Below are positions 1 through 5,962 of a DNA stretch of 5,962 nucleotides, piece by piece. The DNA comes from Mycoplasmatota bacterium (GTDB taxonomy: Bacteria; Bacillota_I; Bacilli_A; Izemoplasmatales; Izemoplasmataceae), in contig JAFLJX010000113.1 in the NCBI GenBank assembly GCA_022712785.1, positions 1-5,962 of the forward strand, in the 5' to 3' direction. Below the pieces are notes generated by a model. The model was not told the DNA's origin, made no database searches, and worked only from the letters and a program-made list of their open reading frames with translations. The position numbers were made by a program, and so were the translations under genes. Position 1 is the first letter of the stretch; the number at the start of each line of letters is the position of its first letter.

Positions 1-901
1 TAGTGAAACTGATATCTATTTAAGACCTGAAACTGCTCAAGGTATTTTCTTAGATTTTAAAAATGTTCAAAGAAGTACAAGGAAAAAAGTTCCTTTTGGA
101 ATTGGACAAATAGGTAAATCATTTAGAAATGAAATTACTCCTGGTAACTTTATTTTTAGAACTAGAGAATTTGAACAAATGGAATTAGAGTTTTTCTGTA
201 AACCAGGAACTGAAATGGAATGGTTTAATTACTGGAAAAATGAATCACATAAATTTTTATTAAGCTTAGGGCTTAATGATGAAAATATAAGATTACGAGA
301 TCATGAAACCGAAGCATTGTCTCATTATTCTAATGCGACTACTGATATTGATTATAGATTCCCATGGGGATTTGATGAGTTATGGGGTATAGCTTCAAGA
401 ACTGATTATGATTTAAAGCAACATCAGACTCATTCAAAAAAATCATTAGAATATTTAGACCCGGATACAAACGAAAAGTATTTGCCTTATGTAATTGAAC
501 CATCATTAGGAGTTGAAAGACTATTCCTCGCAGTTCTTAGTGAAGCTTATGTTCTTGAAGATTTGGGTGAAGGGGAAGACAGAATTAATTTAAAATTAGC
601 TCCAAGTCTTGCACCATATAAAGTAGCTATCCTGCCTTTAATCAAAAAATACCATAAAGAATTAGCTATTGAAATGGAAGAATATTTAAGTAAAGTATTC
701 ACAGTAACATATGATGAATCAGGTAAAATTGGGAAAAGATATCGTCGTCAAGACGCTATCGGTACACCATTTGTTTTAACTGTGGATGACGACTCAGTTA
801 AAGAAAATAAATTTACATTAAGAGATAGAGATTCAATGGAACAAGTTACTCTAAGCAAAGATGAATTAATTCCATATTTGATGGAAAAACTATACTATTA
901 G
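1..901 (+). CDS. glyS: Glycyl-tRNA synthetase, dimeric (alpha2) class II type, 5'-truncated by window edge
   Basis: This cytoplasmic enzyme charges tRNA-Gly with glycine using ATP. The reading frame is open from base 2 and gives 299 residues before TAG at 899-901. An internal ATG at 179 is not the start, because conserved sequence continues upstream of it. Visible residues 7-15 (LRPETAQGI) and motif 2, 41-65 (FRNE...FRTREFEQMELEFF), are hallmarks of the single-chain alpha2 GlyRS, not the GlyQ/GlyS tetramer. Class II motif 3 is at about 164-180 (VIEPSLGVERLF), with its arginine at 173. The anticodon-binding domain covers about 198-299. Family members are roughly 450-460 aa, so about 155 N-terminal residues lie outside the window. 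It is followed 8 nt later by dnaG. In Bacillus the same slot holds glyQ-glyS and then yqfL; here no yqfL separates them. Identification is firm from the motifs. Confidence 0.97.
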   Translation, partial: SETDIYLRPETAQGIFLDFKNVQRSTRKKVPFGIGQIGKSFRNEITPGNFIFRTREFEQMELEFFCKPGTEMEWFNYWKNESHKFLLSLGLNDENIRLRDHETEALSHYSNATTDIDYRFPWGFDELWGIASRTDYDLKQHQTHSKKSLEYLDPDTNEKYLPYVIEPSLGVERLFLAVLSEAYVLEDLGEGEDRINLKLAPSLAPYKVAILPLIKKYHKELAIEMEEYLSKVFTVTYDESGKIGKRYRRQDAIGTPFVLTVDDDSVKENKFTLRDRDSMEQVTLSKDELIPYLMEKLYY

Positions 902-905
902 GTGA
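900..905 (+). promoter_or_regulatory. Ribosome binding site of dnaG (AGGTGA)
   Basis: AGGTGA lies 4 nt before the ATG at 910 and overlaps the glyS stop codon (TAG, 899-901). It is a moderate Shine-Dalgarno match with short spacing. It supports the 910 start and suggests that dnaG translation is coupled to termination on glyS. Confidence 0.6.
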
Positions 906-909
906 TTAA

Positions 910-2688
910 ATGGCGAAAATTAGTGATGCAGTAATATCTGAAATACTTAGTAAAACAGATATAGTAGACCTAATATCTGAAAAAGTATCTCTTTCTAAAA
1001 AAGGAAAGAGTTATTTTGGATTGTGCCCGTTTCACAATGAAAAGACACCTTCGTTTTCCGTGGAACCCGAAAGAAAAATATTTAATTGTTTCTCTTGTGG
1101 TGAAAAAGGTAATGCAATTGGTTTCTTACAAAAAACTGAAAACTTAAGCTTTGTTGAAGCAGTTGAAAATTTAGCTGATAGAGCTAACGTCTCTATTGAT
1201 TTTTCAAAATATAAAAAAGATAATCCTAACAAGAAACTATTGGAGATTAACCAGGCAGCATCTGATTTTTATAAGTTATATTTAAACAGTACTAAACATG
1301 GTGTTGTAGCTAAAGAATACTTAAAAAATAGAGGAATTAGTGATGAAGTAATTGATAAGTTTGATATTGGTTTATCACCAAATGATTTTGATTTACTATA
1401 TAAAACATTAACTGAAAAAGGGAACTTAGTATCTGATTTACATGATTTAGGATTAGTTAAACAAGGTAAAGAAGAAAACTTTTACGATTTATTTAGAGAA
1501 CGTATTATATTTCCAATAATAAACGAACACGGGAATGTTGTTGGATTTTCTGGTAGAACATATATTGACAAAAAAGATGGTTCACCTAAATACATAAATA
1601 GTCCTCAAACGAAAGTTTTTATTAAAAGCAATGTTTTATACAATATGAATAATGCAATTAATGAAATTAAGAAAAACAATAGAGTAGTCTTATTTGAAGG
1701 GTACATGGATGTAATCGCAGCTTATAGAGCTAATGTTAAAGAGAGTGTTGCTTCAATGGGAACATCTTTAACTTTGGATCAAGTAAGATTAATCAAAAAA
1801 TACACTAATAATATTACTATCTGTTATGACGGAGACCCTGCTGGGGTTGAAGCAACAGAAAGAGCAATAAAATTATTTGAAAAAGCTAATATGGAAATTA
1901 AGATAGTATTACTTCCAGATAAGTTAGACCCTGACGATTATCTTAAAAAATATTCCGCAGTTGATTTAAATAAATTCATAAATAATAGTTGGATTGACAA
2001 AATCGAATTCGCTTATAGAAAAAGTAATATGAATATTGATTTCACTAAAATGTTAGATATTGAACATTTTAAGAAAATCATATTTGATTTAATAAAAAAC
2101 AGCTCAAATACTATTATAGAGAGTTATATCAATAGATTGAGTGAAGACACGAAAGTATCAGTTGAATCTATTAGACAGGATTTTAATCAGTATACAAAGA
2201 GAAATATTAGGAACCTAAGAACTAGGAATATTCAAAAAGTTAAAATTGATCGAAAATATAGTGTTGCTGAAAGAAATTTAGTTAATTACTATCTTAAGGA
2301 TTTTAAATACGTTAAAACATTTAACAATGAATTTGGTGAAATGTTCCATATTAATCAAATGGTTAGAGATATTAAAATGATTATTGAAGATTTACATTAT
2401 AAGAATTTAGAAACTTCTAAAGAAAGTATTATCTTAGAAGAGGACTTACTCAAAAAAATGAATCCAGACCAGCTACATTTTTACGATAATAGAGTAAAAT
2501 ATAAGATGGCAGAGCTTGATGATAAAGAGTATAGAGACCTTTTAGGTGTAATACAAGATTATCAAATATATTTGGTAATCAAAAAATTAGAAGATGAGAT
2601 AAAAGACGCTCCTACTATGCTAGAAAAAATCAAACTAGCAGAATATCGAGATGTAAAAATTAAGGAGGCTAAGTATGGACAAAGATAA
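910..2688 (+). CDS. dnaG: DNA primase DnaG
   Basis: DnaG makes the short RNA primers for lagging-strand synthesis at the replication fork and works with the replicative helicase. The N-terminal CHC2 zinc ribbon is intact, with Cys39, His42, Cys60 and Cys63 as predicted zinc ligands. The catalytic core follows, with the basic RNA-polymerase motif at about 195-245 (FRERIIFPI, GFSGR, KYINSP). The TOPRIM domain spans about 257-346, with Glu263 in EGYMDV and Asp307/Asp309 in DGDPAG as metal ligands, then LPDKLDPDDY. Residues from about 450 to 592 (starting AERNLVNYYL) correspond to the helicase-interacting C-terminal domain and are the least conserved part. The length of 592 aa is normal for the family. 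The start fits the usual MA-I-(S/P) beginning and the AGGTGA site. The gene ends in TAA, 14 nt inside rpoD. Its position between glyS and rpoD is classic. Confidence 0.98.
   Translation: MAKISDAVISEILSKTDIVDLISEKVSLSKKGKSYFGLCPFHNEKTPSFSVEPERKIFNCFSCGEKGNAIGFLQKTENLSFVEAVENLADRANVSIDFSKYKKDNPNKKLLEINQAASDFYKLYLNSTKHGVVAKEYLKNRGISDEVIDKFDIGLSPNDFDLLYKTLTEKGNLVSDLHDLGLVKQGKEENFYDLFRERIIFPIINEHGNVVGFSGRTYIDKKDGSPKYINSPQTKVFIKSNVLYNMNNAINEIKKNNRVVLFEGYMDVIAAYRANVKESVASMGTSLTLDQVRLIKKYTNNITICYDGDPAGVEATERAIKLFEKANMEIKIVLLPDKLDPDDYLKKYSAVDLNKFINNSWIDKIEFAYRKSNMNIDFTKMLDIEHFKKIIFDLIKNSSNTIIESYINRLSEDTKVSVESIRQDFNQYTKRNIRNLRTRNIQKVKIDRKYSVAERNLVNYYLKDFKYVKTFNNEFGEMFHINQMVRDIKMIIEDLHYKNLETSKESIILEEDLLKKMNPDQLHFYDNRVKYKMAELDDKEYRDLLGVIQDYQIYLVIKKLEDEIKDAPTMLEKIKLAEYRDVKIKEAKYGQR
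2662..2668 (+). promoter_or_regulatory. Strong ribosome binding site of rpoD (AAGGAGG) inside dnaG
   Basis: AAGGAGG sits 6 nt before the ATG at 2675, within the last codons of dnaG. This near-perfect Shine-Dalgarno sequence fixes the rpoD start and the 14-nt gene overlap. It would let rpoD be translated much more strongly than dnaG, whose own site is weaker, from the same mRNA. Confidence 0.9.
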
Positions 2689-3928
2689 AATTATCCAGGA
2701 ATTAGTAGAAATTAGCAAGGCAAAAGGTTATATTGCAGTAAAAGAAATATTAAAATTTGTTAGTGATGAAACTTCAGATTTTGATGATGTAGTTGCTGAA
2801 CTTGAAAAAAGACAAGTTGATGTGGTTGATGGAGATGAGATGGTAGGGTATAAAATTCCTGCAATTATCACTGAAGATTCTGACGGATTTGACGATGAAG
2901 AAAAAGAATTAGATTCAAGCATCGTTTTGGATTTAGATTTTACTAAAGATATTGAAGAAGAATTACTACATGATAAATCATTTGAAAACCAAATTTCAAT
3001 TAAAGTTGATGATCCAGTTAGAATGTACCTTAAAGAAATTGGTCGTGTTGATTTATTAGTTGGGACAATGGAAGTTGATTTAGCAATTGATATTGCCAAT
3101 GCAAAAGTTGCCAAAGAACAATTCGAAGAAATGGTTGAAATGCATGAAGAAATTGAGCCTGTCTACAAAAAACAAGTTGAAGAATTAATGTATAAAGGTG
3201 AGTTAGCTAAGAATAAATTAGTAGAAGCAAACCTACGTTTAGTTGTTTCAATTGCAAAAAGATATGTTGGTCGTGGAATGCAATTTCTTGATTTAATACA
3301 AGAAGGTAATATGGGACTAATGAAAGCTGTTGGGAAGTTTGACCACACTAAAGGATTTAAGTTTTCAACTTATGCAACATGGTGGATCAGACAAGCAATA
3401 ACTAGAGCTATTGCAGACCAAGCTAGAACAATAAGAATACCTGTACATATGGTTGAAACTATTAATAAATTAGTTAGAACTCAAAGACAATTAATTCAAG
3501 AATTAAAACGTGAACCTCGTCCCGAAGAAGTTGCAGAAAGAATGGGAATCACTGTTGAAAAAGTTCAAATAATTCAAAAAGTTGCTCAAGAACCAATCTC
3601 TTTGGAATCACCTGTTGGTGAAGAAGAAGATTCAAGTTTAGGAGATTTTATTCCCGATCCTGATACACTGACTCCTATGGAGTTTACATCTAAAGTAATG
3701 CTTAAAAGAGAACTTGATGGTGTACTTGAAACATTAACAGATAGAGAAGAAAAAGTTTTAAGAATGCGTTTCGGATTACTTGATGGACGTTCTAGAACTT
3801 TAGAAGAAGTTGGTAGAGAATTTGGAGTTACCAGAGAACGTATAAGACAAATCGAAGCAAAAGCACTAAGAAAACTAAGACATCCTTCAAGATCAAAAAA
3901 ATTGAAAGATTTCATGAGTGGAAGGTAG
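2675..3928 (+). CDS. rpoD: Primary RNA polymerase sigma factor RpoD/SigA (sigma-70)
   Basis: This is the housekeeping sigma subunit that directs RNA polymerase to -10/-35 promoters. Residues 1 to about 60 resemble region 1.1. An acidic linker covers about 61-108. Region 1.2 starts at 113 (DPVRMYLKEIGRV). Regions 2.1-2.4 span about 182-267 and are nearly invariant (ANLRLVVSIAKRYVGRG, then the TYATWWIRQAITRAIADQ block for -10 melting and recognition). Region 3 covers about 268-345, including the finger segment near 314-331. Region 4 covers about 346-414, with the -35 helix-turn-helix TLEEVGREFGVTRERIRQIE. The length of 417 aa is normal for a Gram-positive SigA, slightly long because of about 31 extra residues between regions 1.2 and 2.1 (about 139-178). 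ATG follows a strong AAGGAGG. It ends in TAG at 3926-3928, sharing one base with the trmK start. Confidence 0.98.
   Translation: MDKDKIIQELVEISKAKGYIAVKEILKFVSDETSDFDDVVAELEKRQVDVVDGDEMVGYKIPAIITEDSDGFDDEEKELDSSIVLDLDFTKDIEEELLHDKSFENQISIKVDDPVRMYLKEIGRVDLLVGTMEVDLAIDIANAKVAKEQFEEMVEMHEEIEPVYKKQVEELMYKGELAKNKLVEANLRLVVSIAKRYVGRGMQFLDLIQEGNMGLMKAVGKFDHTKGFKFSTYATWWIRQAITRAIADQARTIRIPVHMVETINKLVRTQRQLIQELKREPRPEEVAERMGITVEKVQIIQKVAQEPISLESPVGEEEDSSLGDFIPDPDTLTPMEFTSKVMLKRELDGVLETLTDREEKVLRMRFGLLDGRSRTLEEVGREFGVTRERIRQIEAKALRKLRHPSRSKKLKDFMSGR
3920..3925 (+). promoter_or_regulatory. Possible, closely spaced ribosome binding site of trmK (GGAAGG)
   Basis: GGAAGG ends only 2 nt before the GTG at 3928, which is unusually close for a Shine-Dalgarno site. 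Together with the TAGTG stop/start overlap, this suggests that trmK translation depends largely on ribosomes finishing rpoD, keeping TrmK output low relative to RpoD. Confidence 0.35.
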
Positions 3929-4581
3929 TGAAAATATCAAAAAGACTTTCAATCTGCTTAAAGTATACTGAAGGTTTTAATAAATTAGCTGATATTGGGA
4001 CTGACCATGCGTTACTACCAATTAACGCTGTCACTCTTGGATATGTATCTTCTGCGCAAGCAATTGACAATAAACAAGGTCCATTTGTTATTGCCTATAG
4101 TAACGTTTTAAAGTATGAATTAAATAATAAAATTGAAGTTGTACTTGGTGATGGTATTAATAAAATTGATAGTGATGTTGATTGTGTTGTAATTAGTGGT
4201 ATGGGAGGAAGTTTAGTATCTGATATTATTCTAAAAGATGATAAACAAAACATAAAAAGATTCATACTACAACCAAATAATGATTCCAATTTAGTTAGGA
4301 AAGCTTTATCTGATATTGGTTTTCATATTGCAGACGAACTTGTATTTAGTGATAACAATAAGATATATGATCTTATTGTTGCTGACAGTGGATTCAAGCA
4401 ATATAATGATTTAGAAATTGAGTTTGGTCCAATAAATCTAAAAGAAAAGCCGCACTTTTTCATCCAAAGGATTGAAAAAGAAACAGCTAAATTAAAAAAA
4501 GTGTTACCACATATCACAACTGAATCTAGAAAAACTGAAATCATATCTAGATTAAAACTCTTAGAGGAGGTAATTAGATGA
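3928..4581 (+). CDS. trmK: tRNA (adenine(22)-N1)-methyltransferase TrmK
   Basis: TrmK uses S-adenosylmethionine to methylate N1 of adenine 22 in the tRNA D-loop region. This is COG2384, the family of B. subtilis TrmK (YqfN). The Rossmann-fold SAM motif I is ADIGTDHALLP at residues 21-31. The family's acidic/GG motifs follow: LGDG at 73-76 and ISGMGGSL at 89-96 (around the substrate site). LQPN is at 114-117. The C-terminal part, about 170-217, is Lys/Glu-rich and predicted helical, matching the coiled-coil tail of the family. The length of 217 aa is a little shorter than the ~238 aa of the Bacillus protein. The start is GTG at 3928, giving MKISKRLS, which aligns with the common MxLSKRL beginning; no better ATG exists. 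It ends with TGA at 4579-4581, overlapping the nif3 ATG. Its place between rpoD and nif3 matches Bacillota synteny. Confidence 0.93.
   Translation: MKISKRLSICLKYTEGFNKLADIGTDHALLPINAVTLGYVSSAQAIDNKQGPFVIAYSNVLKYELNNKIEVVLGDGINKIDSDVDCVVISGMGGSLVSDIILKDDKQNIKRFILQPNNDSNLVRKALSDIGFHIADELVFSDNNKIYDLIVADSGFKQYNDLEIEFGPINLKEKPHFFIQRIEKETAKLKKVLPHITTESRKTEIISRLKLLEEVIR
4563..4570 (+). promoter_or_regulatory. Strong ribosome binding site of nif3 (AGAGGAGG)
   Basis: AGAGGAGG lies 7 nt before the ATG at 4578, inside the end of trmK. It fixes the nif3 start, which overlaps the trmK stop in the ATGA arrangement. Confidence 0.85.
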
Positions 4582-5351
4582 ATGGAATTGAAATAATCGG
4601 TATATTCGAACAACTATATCCTAAGGATTTAGCTTATAAATGGGATAACGTAGGACTTCAAATAGGAACTATAAATAAAGAGATAAACAATGTATTATTA
4701 TCCCTAGATCTAACTCTTGAAGTAGTTGAAGAAGCTATTCAAAATAAAACTGAACTAATAATAGTTCATCACCCTCTTATATTTAGTCCCTTAAAGTCAA
4801 TTGAAACAGACACTTACAAAGGAAAAATCATTGAAAAATTAATAAAATCTAACATTGCATTATATGTAGCACATACTAATTTTGATGTTAGTTCATTCGG
4901 TATGAATACAATGTTAGCTAATATGCTTAATCTTAAAAACCAGAAAGTTCTTGAATTTACGACTGAAGATGAAGGTATAGGTAAAGTAGGGACTGTTAAC
5001 TCAATTACAATGAAAGACTATATAAATACTGTTAAAGAAACTTTTAAGGTTGAAAACGCTCGCTTCATCGGCGATATGAACAAAATAGTGAATAGAGTAG
5101 CCATTACAGGTGGATCAGGTTCTAGCACTATTAATAGCGCTAGTGACAATGATGTAGATGTTCTAATTACTGGCGATATATCATATCATCATGCTCATGA
5201 TGCGCTAGCTATTAACTTAAATATACTTGATATTGGACACAACATTGAAAAGTTTTTCGTTAATGAGCTTAAAAATATATTGGAAGATAAAGGTATTAAA
5301 GCAAATATCTTAATAAGTAAAATTAATACTGATCCATATAAATTTGTATAA
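4578..5351 (+). CDS. yqfO: Nif3-like dinuclear metal-binding protein (YqfO/YbgI family)
   Basis: This is a Nif3/YbgI/YqfO family member. Family proteins form hexameric toroids with a two-metal site per subunit. Databases often label them GTP cyclohydrolase 1 type 2 homologues, but the cellular role is not settled. Visible features in order are WDNVGLQIG (22-30), the metal ligands His64-His65 in VHHPL, AHTNFD (98-103, Asp103 expected as ligand), GGSG (178-181), TGDISYHHAHDA (198-209), and DIGHNIEKF (218-226) with His221 and Glu224 as the last ligands. The DxGHNIEK form matches the Bacillus YqfO type. At 257 aa it has only the two Nif3 lobes. B. subtilis YqfO (about 370 aa) carries an extra PII-like domain between them, which is absent here. 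It is the last gene of the + strand cluster and ends in TAA followed directly by an A run. Confidence 0.94.
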   Translation: MNGIEIIGIFEQLYPKDLAYKWDNVGLQIGTINKEINNVLLSLDLTLEVVEEAIQNKTELIIVHHPLIFSPLKSIETDTYKGKIIEKLIKSNIALYVAHTNFDVSSFGMNTMLANMLNLKNQKVLEFTTEDEGIGKVGTVNSITMKDYINTVKETFKVENARFIGDMNKIVNRVAITGGSGSSTINSASDNDVDVLITGDISYHHAHDALAINLNILDIGHNIEKFFVNELKNILEDKGIKANILISKINTDPYKFV

Positions 5352-5356
5352 AAAAA

Positions 5357-5412
5357 AACTGATGTGTGGTGCACCGTGTTGTTATGATTTTACGGATTCT
5401 AAAATATCAGTT
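5357..5412. repeat. Short inverted repeat AACTGAT / ATCAGTT flanking a GGTGCACC palindrome
   Basis: AACTGAT at 5357-5363 is the exact inverse of ATCAGTT at 5406-5412, extendable by a G-T and a T-A pair. Between them lies the 8-bp palindrome GGTGCACC (5368-5375). This spans the 3' end of the transposase gene and the gap to nif3. It may be part of the IS end structure or of an RNA fold that insulates the two convergent genes. Seven-base repeats arise often by chance in AT-rich DNA, so the functional reading is weak. Confidence 0.3.
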
Positions 5413-5962
5413 ACTCCAAGATCACTTTGAAATGTTCGATAAGTGATCTTTTTCTTTATCAATTTTACTCTTTTGTATAAATCTTCAATCATTAGATTTT
5501 TATTCTCAATCGATTGCCGTATATTAGTATCTTTTGATTTTTTTGTATGATTATATTTATAGACAAAAAAGTTCATGTAATGTTGTAGATTTTTGAGTCT
5601 ATACCCAGCGTGTTTAAACAAATATCTTTTTATATTACTATGAAGTGAATCTATGAGTTTTGTGCTGTATTCCCCCGATTTGTCTCTTCTCGCATCTACA
5701 TTAGGACAGTCAAAACTTTTAAGTAATCTCTTTTGCGTTGGACCACCGTCGTGAATTATCAGGTTAATATCTTTCATGTTTCCTATACACATATTTATAT
5801 AAATATCAGGTTTAACCATTCCTCTAGAAGCTACTTTGGCGATACAATTCCCTTGTAAATTTATTACTGTTACGACACATAAGTGATTAAAGGATAATCC
5901 CCTTATTCCCTTTCCGTCAGCCCTGTAAAGTTTATACTGTTTGTCATTAATTCTGACAAACG
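5382..5962 (-). CDS. IS1595-family (ISXO2-like) transposase, N-terminus beyond window edge
   Basis: This is a DDE-type transposase that would cut and join IS ends. Reading from 5960 down, the frame is open for 192 codons with TAA at 5384-5382. An ATG at 5819 is internal, because family-like sequence continues upstream (residues 18-30 from the edge, KGIRGLSFNHLCV, then a beta-strand segment VVTVINLQGN). The second catalytic Asp is likely in LIIHDGG (codon 5748-5750). The third catalytic position falls in LIDSLHSNIKRYL, aligned with the family's NxIESFWSxLKR / VNSLHSxLKK pattern, and here it appears to be Asp (codon 5649-5651). GYRLKNLQHYMNFFVYKYN matches the conserved end of the ISXO2-like domain (khLqrYldEFxfRyN). 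The first catalytic Asp and the N-terminal zinc ribbon, about 100 residues, would lie outside. The tail is Lys-rich. The frame is unbroken here, but activity cannot be judged. Confidence 0.8.
   Translation of the reverse strand, partial: FVRINDKQYKLYRADGKGIRGLSFNHLCVVTVINLQGNCIAKVASRGMVKPDIYINMCIGNMKDINLIIHDGGPTQKRLLKSFDCPNVDARRDKSGEYSTKLIDSLHSNIKRYLFKHAGYRLKNLQHYMNFFVYKYNHTKKSKDTNIRQSIENKNLMIEDLYKRVKLIKKKITYRTFQSDLGVTDILESVKS
5418..5457 (+). terminator. Putative rho-independent terminator for the + strand operon, inside the transposase gene
   Basis: AAGATCACTT (5418-5427) and AAGTGATCTT (5441-5450) form a perfect 10-bp stem with a 13-nt loop in which GAA/TTC could pair further. The stem runs directly into TTTTTCTTT (5449-5457 including its last bases). 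The stem is AT-rich and so only moderately stable. The T run lies downstream on the + strand, so it would stop transcription coming out of nif3. On the - strand it is followed by A-poor, T-poor sequence and is not expected to act. Confidence 0.6.

Larger units (their letters stand above)
5352..5962 (-). mobile_element. Partial insertion sequence, IS1595 family (3' end of the element)
   Basis: The region from just after nif3 to the window edge holds the C-terminal part of an IS1595-family transposase gene and its short downstream flank. Only one end of the element is present, so terminal inverted repeats cannot be paired and the exact boundary is not proven. It probably lies in the 30 nt between 5352 and 5381. 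The eight-A run 5351-5358 next to the nif3 stop would suit the 8-bp target duplications known for this family, but this is only a guess. The insertion is convergent with the operon and leaves nif3 intact. Confidence 0.7.

Noticed and set aside
179..181. ATG at 179 as the start of the glycyl-tRNA synthetase gene
   Set aside because: The frame stays open upstream to the window edge and encodes conserved GlyRS motifs, including LRPETAQG and the first half of motif 2, so the ATG is internal.
2728..3114. Open - strand frames lying inside rpoD, dnaG and trmK (such as 2728-3114, 3586-3915, 4323-4613)
   Set aside because: They are antisense to well-conserved genes, are low-complexity Ser/Leu-rich or resemble no family, and lack convincing ribosome sites; they are shadows of the real genes.
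4064..4100. TTGACA-like hexamers inside genes (near 1563, 1994 and 4064) as possible internal promoters
   Set aside because: None has a good -10 hexamer at 16-18 nt, and such matches are common by chance in AT-rich coding sequence.
5364..5379. Hairpin around GGTGCACC as a terminator for nif3 or for the transposase
   Set aside because: With a 4-nt loop only two G-C pairs remain, plus G-U pairs on the + strand only, and no T run follows on the + strand. On the - strand a T run follows but the stem is too short.
5817..5819. ATG at 5819 as the start of a short 145-aa transposase-like gene
   Set aside because: The same frame is open to the window edge and encodes typical transposase sequence before this Met, so the gene is longer and cut by the window.

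Overview
The window is an AT-rich stretch of a bacterial chromosome. It carries five tightly packed genes on the + strand, read left to right, followed by a convergent partial insertion sequence on the - strand. The genes are the 3' two thirds of a dimeric-type glycyl-tRNA synthetase gene (glyS), DNA primase (dnaG), the housekeeping sigma factor (rpoD/sigA), the tRNA m1A22 methyltransferase (trmK) and a Nif3-family dinuclear-metal protein (yqfO-like). The order glycyl-tRNA synthetase, dnaG, rpoD, trmK, nif3 is the low-GC Gram-positive (Bacillota/Tenericutes) form of the macromolecular-synthesis operon. Low GC, Lys/Asn/Ile-rich proteins and the alpha2-type GlyRS suggest Bacillota close to the Mollicutes/Erysipelotrichia. 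All eight tryptophans that I count in the five host proteins are TGG, no gene has an in-frame TGA, and trmK ends in TGA. UGA is therefore read as stop (code 11), which argues against the Mycoplasma/Spiroplasma group. Placement below phylum level is inference.

Layout: glyS 1-901 (5' end cut by the window), dnaG 910-2688, rpoD 2675-3928, trmK 3928-4581, nif3 4578-5351. Junctions are an 8-nt gap, a 14-nt overlap, a 1-nt overlap (TAGTG) and a 4-nt overlap (ATGA). This fits one transcript with translational coupling. No internal promoter could be supported. The operon links tRNA charging (GlyRS), replication priming (DnaG), promoter recognition (RpoD) and tRNA modification (TrmK). Nif3 is a conserved companion of unknown cellular role.

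After nif3 there are 30 nt, and then on the - strand the last ~193 codons of an IS1595-family (ISXO2-like) transposase that runs off the right edge. A 10-bp perfect inverted repeat followed by a T-rich run (5418-5457) lies inside the 3' end of the transposase gene. It is oriented to stop + strand transcription, and it is the only terminator-like structure seen downstream of the operon.

The window is mostly ordinary core genome. The points worth a second look are the IS end and its embedded terminator, an apparent Asp at the third catalytic position of the transposase, and an extra acidic segment of about 31 residues in the sigma factor between regions 1.2 and 2.1. No previously undescribed system was found.
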